From assembly GCA_027063215.1 (NCBI GenBank), contig JAMOSE010000134.1:1-8784 (forward strand): a DNA stretch of 8,784 bases. The letters are read 5' to 3'. A program made the translations under genes and the position numbers. This stretch comes from Sulfurimonas sp. GTDB taxonomy: Bacteria; Campylobacterota; Campylobacteria; Campylobacterales; Sulfurimonadaceae. The notes below the pieces were generated by a model. That model was not told the origin of the DNA and ran no database searches. It saw only the letters and a list, made by a program, of their open reading frames with translations. Positions 1 through 4,838 of this stretch are shown here, one piece after another (the stretch's first letter is position 1; each line of letters opens with the position of its first letter).

Positions 1-203
1 ATTATCTCAATTCTAACATCATCACCGATCTCTAAAATATCACCTTTAATAATTTTTGCACGTTTTCTTGTCTCTACCTCTGCATTACGTAAAACATACC
101 CATCAGCTACTATCATTTTTGCTTGCGCACCACTATCTACAAGATCTAAAAGCTTTATCAGTTTGTAAAGTTCTATATACTCATCTTTCAGTTCAAATTG
201 CAT
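1..203 (-). CDS. S4-domain RNA-binding protein, YbcJ type (3' end cut by window edge)
   Basis: A reading frame starts at the ATG at 203-201 and runs off the left edge, giving 67 residues without a stop. It starts MQFELKDEYIELYKLIKLLD and continues with the S4 core, LVDSGAQAKMIVADG (residues 21-35) and VETRKRAKIIKGDILEI (43-59). The SGAQAK and VETRKR signatures match the small stand-alone S4 protein YbcJ of E. coli, which is about 70 residues, so only a few C-terminal residues should be missing. The family binds structured RNA in the cytoplasm; its precise target is not established. The start is supported by AAGGAA a few bases upstream (about 209-214 on the plus strand). An ATG four bases further upstream is out of frame. 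The GIY-YIG gene lies 71 bases upstream on the same strand and may be co-transcribed. Confidence 0.85.
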   Translation of the reverse strand, partial: MQFELKDEYIELYKLIKLLDLVDSGAQAKMIVADGYVLRNAEVETRKRAKIIKGDILEIGDDVRIEI

Positions 204-245
204 CCATTTTCCTTATCTTTATAATTAAAATCATAACCTAAAAAC

Positions 246-264
246 ATTATAATTCAGATTATAA
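246..264 (-). promoter_or_regulatory. AT-only inverted repeat / possible -10 box before the S4 gene
   Basis: TTATAAT at 247-253 and ATTATAA at 258-264 form a perfect 7-bp inverted repeat with a TCAG spacer. Read on the minus strand it is followed by TGTTTTTA, so it could be a weak terminator for the GIY-YIG gene. The same bases also contain a TATAAT (251-246) placed about 43 bases before the S4 start codon, which would suit a -10 box. The sequence alone does not decide between the two readings. Confidence 0.3.
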
Positions 265-274
265 GACCAAAACT

Positions 275-517
275 TCACTGAATAAGCAGTAACTTCTCTT
301 TTCTAGAAAATTGTTTAATTGCATACTCCCTTTTTGAAGCACTGCTTCTGTCTTGACATATCTCTTCATATACTAGGCTAACAGGTCTTCTTACTTTTGT
401 ATATTTGGCGCCTCTATCTGAATGATTATGTTCATAAAGCCTTCGTTTGAGATCTGTTGTTATTCCGGTATAGAGAGTACCATCATTACAACGAACTATG
501 TAAACATAATATTGCAT
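275..517 (-). CDS. GIY-YIG domain protein, YhbQ/UPF0213 type
   Basis: This 80-residue protein is a minimal GIY-YIG module. It opens with MQYYVYIVRCNDGTLYTGIT: the YVYIV strand (residues 4-8) is the GIY position and LYTGIT (15-20) the YIG position. The family arginine sits in DLKRRLYEHN (22-31) and the conserved Glu in SKREYAIKQF (61-70). Together these give the fold's usual Tyr, Arg and Glu set. The closest familiar relative is E. coli YhbQ (about 100 residues), which shares LYTGITTD, the RGAK motif and the EY.IKQ helix; this copy lacks the C-terminal extension. YhbQ-type proteins are linked to DNA cleavage or repair, and they differ from homing endonucleases in being free-standing and lacking a DNA-recognition tail. 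An AAGGAA about 8 bases upstream supports the ATG at 517. The gene is divergent from the response regulator. Confidence 0.85.
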   Translation of the reverse strand: MQYYVYIVRCNDGTLYTGITTDLKRRLYEHNHSDRGAKYTKVRRPVSLVYEEICQDRSSASKREYAIKQFSRKEKLLLIQ

Positions 518-623
518 ATATATTCCTTATTAGACTTCTTACAAAGAGACAAAATGACGAAAAAAATAAACTTAAATATAATAAATATAGTAGCGTTTTG
601 TAACATTTAGAGCATTCCGTTAC

Positions 624-653
624 TATAACTATTGTAAATAACAAATAGTTATA
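624..653. promoter_or_regulatory. Perfect 10-bp inverted repeat upstream of the response regulator
   Basis: TATAACTATT (624-633) and AATAGTTATA (644-653) are exact reverse complements separated by 10 bases, so the arm centres are 20 bp apart, about two helical turns. That geometry suits a dimeric DNA-binding protein. The right arm overlaps the first of two candidate -10 boxes of the downstream gene. An inner GT/AC pair would allow a bulged hairpin with a 5-base loop, but the repeat lies upstream of the probable transcript start, so an operator is the more likely role. Autoregulation by the adjacent regulator is an inference. Confidence 0.5.
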
Positions 654-675
654 ATATAATATATTTATCACAAAA
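650..675 (+). promoter_or_regulatory. Candidate promoter of the response regulator with a TTTATCACAAAA box
   Basis: Two overlapping TATAAT hexamers lie at 650-655 and 655-660, about 45-55 bases before the start codon, with no clear -35 box. This fits Campylobacterota sigma-70 promoters, which often rely on the -10 element in AT-rich DNA. Just downstream, near the expected transcript start, is TTTATCACAAAA (664-675). The same 12 bases occur in the sqr promoter region on the plus strand (about 6366-6377). Confidence 0.45.
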
Positions 676-704
676 TAATCATATTTTTTGATACAGGACA
701 AATT

Positions 705-1454
705 ATGGAAAAATACAAAGTAATTATAGTAGAAGATGATGAAATTACAGCACTTAATTTAAACATGTCCTTACAAAAACATGGTTACAGTGTAATTGCA
801 ATGTGTGATAATGCACCTCAAGCACAAAATAAAATCAATACTCTTATGCCTGATGTAGTCATTATTGATATCTCTTTGCAAGAGAGTAATGACGGTATTG
901 AACTTGCAGAGAGTATCAAAAAAAGATATGACATTCCCTTTATCTACCTCACTTCCTACAGTGATGACGATATAATAGCACAGGCAAAGAAGACTGAGCC
1001 CTATGGTTATATAGTAAAACCCTTTGATCCTGGTTCTTTGCACGCTACCATTCAAATGGCACTCTTTAAGTATCAAATGGAAAATGAGAGAAAAGAGAAT
1101 ATCAACTCCCTTAAAGTTGATAAACTCAATCTTGAAAAACTACTCTATTCCAAAAGAGTTTCAGATAAACCGATAGTTCCTTTTGGAAAAGATTATCATC
1201 TAGATATCAGTATCTGTGAAACTTTTTACAAAGGAAAAAAAATAAAACTGACAAAAAAAGAGAATGCATTTTTACGTCTTCTCGTTGCACAACTCGGTCT
1301 TGTTGTCAGTTTTGAGCAAGCAATGAACTATGTATGGGATGAAAGCGGTGCAACAGAAAACAGTGTACGAACACTTGTCTGGAGACTCAGAAATAAACTT
1401 GAAACAGACATTATTAAAAATGCTTCAGGAATTGGTTATTACATAGAAGAGTAA
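705..1454 (+). CDS. Response regulator, receiver plus OmpR-type winged helix
   Basis: This 249-residue cytoplasmic transcription factor belongs to a two-component system. Residues 5-120 are a complete receiver domain. The acidic pocket is E10-D11-D12, the phosphoacceptor D55 is in VVIIDI, the switch T83 is in YLTSYSD, and K105 is in IVKPFD. A helical linker follows (about 121-160). The C-terminal part (about 165-248) is a winged-helix domain: LTKKENAFLRLLV leads into the helix preceding recognition, SVRTLVWRLRNKL (220-232) is the recognition helix, and GIGYYIE forms the wing. This is the OmpR/PhoB arrangement. CAGGA about 6-10 bases upstream supports the start. The gene converges on a hybrid histidine kinase with only 4 bases between the stop codons, and no other kinase is in view, so that kinase is the best candidate partner. 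Target genes are unknown; the inverted repeat in its own promoter is one candidate site. Confidence 0.92.
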   Translation: MEKYKVIIVEDDEITALNLNMSLQKHGYSVIAMCDNAPQAQNKINTLMPDVVIIDISLQESNDGIELAESIKKRYDIPFIYLTSYSDDDIIAQAKKTEPYGYIVKPFDPGSLHATIQMALFKYQMENERKENINSLKVDKLNLEKLLYSKRVSDKPIVPFGKDYHLDISICETFYKGKKIKLTKKENAFLRLLVAQLGLVVSFEQAMNYVWDESGATENSVRTLVWRLRNKLETDIIKNASGIGYYIEE

Positions 1455-1456
1455 AA

Positions 1457-1478
1457 AGTCAATAAATCTTTATTGACT
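1457..1478. terminator. Hairpin between convergent genes, probably bidirectional terminator
   Basis: AGTCAATAAA (1457-1466) and TTTATTGACT (1469-1478) are perfect reverse complements with a 2-base centre; in RNA the loop would open by one or two pairs. On the minus strand the hairpin is followed by TTTTACTC, a short U run, so it can end the kinase transcript. On the plus strand the following CTATCTTCTTTT is only T-rich. The hairpin overlaps the kinase stop codon and its last codons, so the kinase reading frame ends inside its own terminator. Confidence 0.7.
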
Positions 1479-3753
1479 CTATCTTCTTTTGAATTTTTTC
1501 AAAAATTGCTTTATAATCATACTCATGATTTTCATGCTTAGCCATCTGTTCCATCTCTGCAGCATTTTTGAGTAATTCTTCTATGCGAAAATTTCCACTT
1601 GACCCTTTTATGCTGTGTGCTTTTAAAGCAATTTTTCTATATTCTCTGTTCTTGATTGCCTCATAAAGTTCTGGCAGTGTTGTCTGCATCTTTTTTATAA
1701 AAAGCGTCAAAAGCATTCTTAGTTCATCTGAAGTCAGCATTAACTCTTTTGTCAGCTTTTCAACATCCAAACCTTCTATTTTTGACTCTTTTTGCTTTTC
1801 TAAAATTTCTTCTTTCTTACTATTTTTATTAAATGTATCTACCTTCAAATATGCCTGAAAAATACGTTCAAGCTCTTTTAGTACAATTGGTTTACCTAAA
1901 AATGCATCAAATCCAATCAGCAAACCTCTCTCTTTTGCCCCTTTTATCACATTTGCAGTAAGTGCAGAAATAGGAGTATGACGCAGAGCATTTTTTTCTT
2001 CATATTCAATAATTTTTTTTACAGATTCTACCCCATCCATAAGAGGCATCTGCTCATCCATAAGGATCAAATCATAAGAGTTTTCTTTATAGAGTGCATA
2101 CGCTTCACGTCCGTTTTTTGCTAGATCAAATGTCAATCCATACTTGGCTAAAATAATCTTGATCAACTCCTGATTTGCTTCATTATCTTCAGCAATTAAA
2201 ATATGACCTTGAAATTTTAAAACGATCTCTTTATCTGCTTCTGCATACTCCTGTGGATAGAGCAGTTCACTAAAAACCATATGAATTTTAGAACAATACA
2301 AAGGAAAACAGATAGCATTTATATGATCATACTTTTCATACTCATCATACTCTCGGCTCATTAAAGCGACAAATTTCTTATCTGATGTTAAAATATCTCT
2401 TTTAAATTCAAGATCAAGCTCTTCATGAACAAAAACACAGATATCAAAATCATCATCTATGCTTTCCACTATGGAAACATCAATATCAAATACCTCTGCA
2501 TATTTAATAAAAGCGTCATGCTTAAAATTTAACTCCTTGTTTTTGGCATACAAAACAATATCTAATTTTTGAAAATCTTCTATATTCTCAATTATTTTAC
2601 ACTCACCGCTTGCAGCTTCTATGGGGATCTCCATCCAAAAAGTACTTCCCTCACCAACTATAGAAGCTACTTCAACCTTTCCATTCATTAACTCTGCTAG
2701 CTGATAAGAGATAGAAAGACCCAAACCTGTACCTTCAATCTTTCTATTTTCACTGTGCTGTGCCTGGGCAAAAGCAGTAAAAACTTTTTTAAGATCTGCG
2801 ACATCTATACCTATGCCGTTATCACTGACACTAATCTTTAAAATCCCTTTGTTGTAACTTGCCTCAATCTCTATAACACCACCCTCCGGTGTAAACTTAA
2901 TTGCATTACTGATAAAATTTGAGATTATCTGTTTAATACGCAGGGCATCCCCATAAAGCTGTATTGGAATCTTTGGATTTATAAAAGATGTAATTGTAAT
3001 ATCTTTAGCATTTGCACTTGCTACAAAAAGCTCCATAGTATGACTAAGCTCATCATGCAAAGAAAAGACTTTTGGTTCAATACTAAACTCACCGCTTCGA
3101 AGTTTTGAAAAATCCAAAATATCATTGATAATACTTAAGAGATTCTCACCGCTGCTTAAAATTATCTCTAAATAATTACGATGTTTTTTTGAAAGATCTT
3201 CATCAATTAACAAATTTACAAAACCAAGTATTGCATTCAGTGGTGTACGGATCTCATGACTCATATTCGATAAAAAGTACTCTTTGGCCTGTCCTGCAAG
3301 AATAGCTTCTTGTCTTGCATCAACAAGTTTTTGAAAAATACTATCTGTATAAAACTTTAAAATTCCATGGAAATTTTTATCAAAGACATAAGAGATCTCA
3401 TCAAAAAGTTCCTTGGAATTCATACCCATATCGTAAGAAACATCAATCATAGATCGGCGAAAATGACTACAGATCTCAAAAAGTTCATCAGCACCTATCT
3501 CACGAAACTTCAGATATGCTAAAAGTTCCTGCATAACAGGACAGTTTCCAATCTCTACTTCACCTGCTATAACACCCATAAAATAGTCAAATACACCACT
3601 TGCATAGTTTTTTATAAAATGATTTTCATCAATTTCATGAAGATTGAGTATCTCTTTTGGAGAATCATAAGATACCCACTGCTTTAAAATAATAGCTTTG
3701 GATCTTTTAAAAAGTTCCTGTTGCTCAACAAGCGTAGGTATTTTCTCACGCAT
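1459..3753 (-). CDS. Soluble hybrid histidine kinase (helical sensor-HisKA-HATPase-pseudoREC-REC-HPt)
   Basis: This 764-residue phosphorelay kinase has no signal peptide or membrane segment. Residues 1-150 form a helix-rich N-terminal domain I do not recognise with certainty; it weakly recalls RsbR-type N-terminal sensor domains. HisKA has H166 in SNMSHEIRTP. The ATPase domain shows the N box with N279/N283, DNGIGI (311-316), the F box FTAFAQ and GTGLGLSI (341-348). Residues about 395-497 look like a degenerate receiver: V442 takes the phosphoacceptor place and the Lys before Pro is lost. A true receiver follows (516-633) with E522-D523, D566 in LILMDEQMP, T599 and K621. The C-terminal HPt domain (about 660-764) has H713 in KAHSIKGSSGN. 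All relay residues are present, so it should be active. The start codon, with only a weak GAAG-like ribosome site, lies 12 bases after the pseudo-deformylase stop, suggesting translational coupling. The convergent response regulator is a plausible output. Confidence 0.93.
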   Translation of the reverse strand: MREKIPTLVEQQELFKRSKAIILKQWVSYDSPKEILNLHEIDENHFIKNYASGVFDYFMGVIAGEVEIGNCPVMQELLAYLKFREIGADELFEICSHFRRSMIDVSYDMGMNSKELFDEISYVFDKNFHGILKFYTDSIFQKLVDARQEAILAGQAKEYFLSNMSHEIRTPLNAILGFVNLLIDEDLSKKHRNYLEIILSSGENLLSIINDILDFSKLRSGEFSIEPKVFSLHDELSHTMELFVASANAKDITITSFINPKIPIQLYGDALRIKQIISNFISNAIKFTPEGGVIEIEASYNKGILKISVSDNGIGIDVADLKKVFTAFAQAQHSENRKIEGTGLGLSISYQLAELMNGKVEVASIVGEGSTFWMEIPIEAASGECKIIENIEDFQKLDIVLYAKNKELNFKHDAFIKYAEVFDIDVSIVESIDDDFDICVFVHEELDLEFKRDILTSDKKFVALMSREYDEYEKYDHINAICFPLYCSKIHMVFSELLYPQEYAEADKEIVLKFQGHILIAEDNEANQELIKIILAKYGLTFDLAKNGREAYALYKENSYDLILMDEQMPLMDGVESVKKIIEYEEKNALRHTPISALTANVIKGAKERGLLIGFDAFLGKPIVLKELERIFQAYLKVDTFNKNSKKEEILEKQKESKIEGLDVEKLTKELMLTSDELRMLLTLFIKKMQTTLPELYEAIKNREYRKIALKAHSIKGSSGNFRIEELLKNAAEMEQMAKHENHEYDYKAIFEKIQKKIESIKIY

Positions 3754-3765
3754 TTTATATCACTT

Positions 3766-4581
3766 CTACTGGTAAACAAAAAAATATGCAAGCAACATAA
3801 TTACAGTGAGTTTTAAAAGTACTATTGCAACTGTACCAATAATATTTCCAATTTGACAGCTACTGCAACCACTTGCTTTTTTACCTTCATACTGTGCATA
3901 AAAAAAGTAGATAATATCTAGTCCTATAACTCCGGCTGCCCCATAAAGTAGTAATTTCCATAGTGTATGTAACAGAGCACTATCCTCTATAAAGAGTGCT
4001 GCAACTACACCAAGTACCATCAATCCCATAGCTACATTCATAACAAGAACAATTTTATCACGCTTAAATGTCGTTGGACAATAGTCACTGTTCCCGACAT
4101 CAGATCCATATTCCAAACGTTGTTCAAAACGCTCTTTCTCCTCTTTGGACATTTTATGGATAAAAGTCGCACCAAAAGTATAATCTATCTTTCTTTGAAT
4201 AGTCACAGCCAATGCTCCGCTGGCTTGTAGTGAACAATCTTTGCCATCTCTATCTTGATAGACTACACTGATATTTTCATATCGTGTTATTTCAGCTTTT
4301 TGATTTGGATAGTATGCCGTTGCTTCTTGTGTAGAAACTCGCCCTTTATAAGAGATCAAACGAGGATTGATCATCTCTATAAATGCACCCTTTTCATCTT
4401 TGAGAACAATAACATTATAATAGTTTCCAATCTGAAATGCAGCAAGTCCATCTAAATTATTTTCATTGATAGTATCTTTAAGATCTTCTATCAAGGCAAA
4501 TAACTCATCATTAAAAACTCTTACATCAGTTGCATACTCAACACTTAATGGTGTTGGATATTTTATAATCTCTTTTATCAT
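3766..4581 (-). CDS. Membrane-anchored pseudo-peptide deformylase (catalytic residues lost)
   Basis: This 271-residue protein has two parts. Residues 1-157 align along their whole length with peptide deformylase: an N-terminal KYPTPLS strand, motif 1 as DGLAAFQIG (44-52, with the conserved Q50), INPRL (71-75), motif 2 as EATAYYP (86-92) in place of EGCLSIP, DRDGK (110-114), and motif 3 as IQRKIDYTFG (128-137) in place of IQHEMDHLVG. The three metal ligands become T88, R130 and Y134, and the catalytic Glu becomes K131, so deformylase activity is not expected. Three hydrophobic segments follow (about 177-198, 208-229, 245-269). Basic residues before the first (KRDK) and after the second (EGKK) place the deformylase-like domain and the CSSC pair (C239, C242) in the cytoplasm. 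AAGG seven bases upstream supports the start. The gene sits 12 bases before the soluble hybrid kinase. A role as ligand-binding or anchoring partner of that kinase is inferred, not shown. Confidence 0.85.
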   Translation of the reverse strand: MIKEIIKYPTPLSVEYATDVRVFNDELFALIEDLKDTINENNLDGLAAFQIGNYYNVIVLKDEKGAFIEMINPRLISYKGRVSTQEATAYYPNQKAEITRYENISVVYQDRDGKDCSLQASGALAVTIQRKIDYTFGATFIHKMSKEEKERFEQRLEYGSDVGNSDYCPTTFKRDKIVLVMNVAMGLMVLGVVAALFIEDSALLHTLWKLLLYGAAGVIGLDIIYFFYAQYEGKKASGCSSCQIGNIIGTVAIVLLKLTVIMLLAYFFVYQ

Positions 4582-4606
4582 GGAAATACCTTAGGATTGG
4601 GAAGAT

Positions 4607-4631
4607 GAACTCTGGGGTAATCCCAAAGTTC
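4607..4631 (-). promoter_or_regulatory. Hairpin in the leader of the pseudo-deformylase gene
   Basis: GAACT (4607-4611) pairs with AGTTC (4627-4631), and after one mismatch TGGGG pairs with TCCCA including one G-U pair, closing a 3-base loop. It lies between the stop codon of the small protein and the start of the pseudo-deformylase. On the minus strand it is followed by ATCTTCCC rather than a U run, so it is a poor intrinsic terminator. It may be a transcript-processing or attenuation element that sets lower expression of the signalling genes than of sqr. Confidence 0.4.
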
Positions 4632-4640
4632 TTAAAATAA

Positions 4641-4817
4641 TTAGTGGCTTTTACTTACCACAATAATCATTTTTACATTAATGATTACAAATCTGATAAA
4701 TTGCCAAATAACACATGTTCTCATTTTTCTAGCAAATGCACCAGGTATCATTGTTAAATTAAACGCATCATTCTTTTGAAAATTGATCTCTTCTTCTACT
4801 ACTTTTTTCTCGCTCAT
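4641..4817 (-). CDS. Small membrane-associated protein of unknown function, 58 residues
   Basis: A short frame begins at the ATG at 4817 with a strong AAGGAG (4828-4823) five bases upstream. It starts 21 bases after the sqr stop codon and ends with TAA at 4643-4641. The product has a charged N-terminus (MSEKKVVEEEINFQ), a middle section with the MIPGAFARK motif (23-31), and a hydrophobic C-terminal helix at about 35-55 interrupted by R42 and K49. That pattern looks more like an amphipathic helix lying on the membrane than a clean transmembrane segment. It has one cysteine (C35). I do not recognise a family. The consensus ribosome site and tight spacing behind sqr argue that it is translated with Sqr, itself a membrane-surface protein. 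A role as partner or anchor for Sqr is a guess from position. Confidence 0.65.
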   Translation of the reverse strand: MSEKKVVEEEINFQKNDAFNLTMIPGAFARKMRTCVIWQFIRFVIINVKMIIVVSKSH

Positions 4818-4838
4818 ATTGTCTCCTTTTATTTTTTT

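Noticed and set aside
275..517. GIY-YIG gene as a homing endonuclease or mobile element
   Set aside because: It is an 80-residue stand-alone module of the YhbQ type, with no DNA-binding tail and no intron or repeat boundaries around it.
422..701. Open frames over the divergent region: plus 422-610 and minus 486-701
   Set aside because: Both overlap the GIY-YIG gene or the promoter region, have low-complexity AT-driven composition and no ribosome binding site or recognisable motif.
771..1076. Minus-strand frame inside the response regulator
   Set aside because: It lies wholly opposite the conserved receiver domain; its composition is what antisense of that domain gives.
3766..4581. Calling the membrane protein a functional peptide deformylase
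   Set aside because: The metal-binding Cys and both His, plus the catalytic Glu, are all replaced, so the standard reaction is not expected even though the fold is recognisable.
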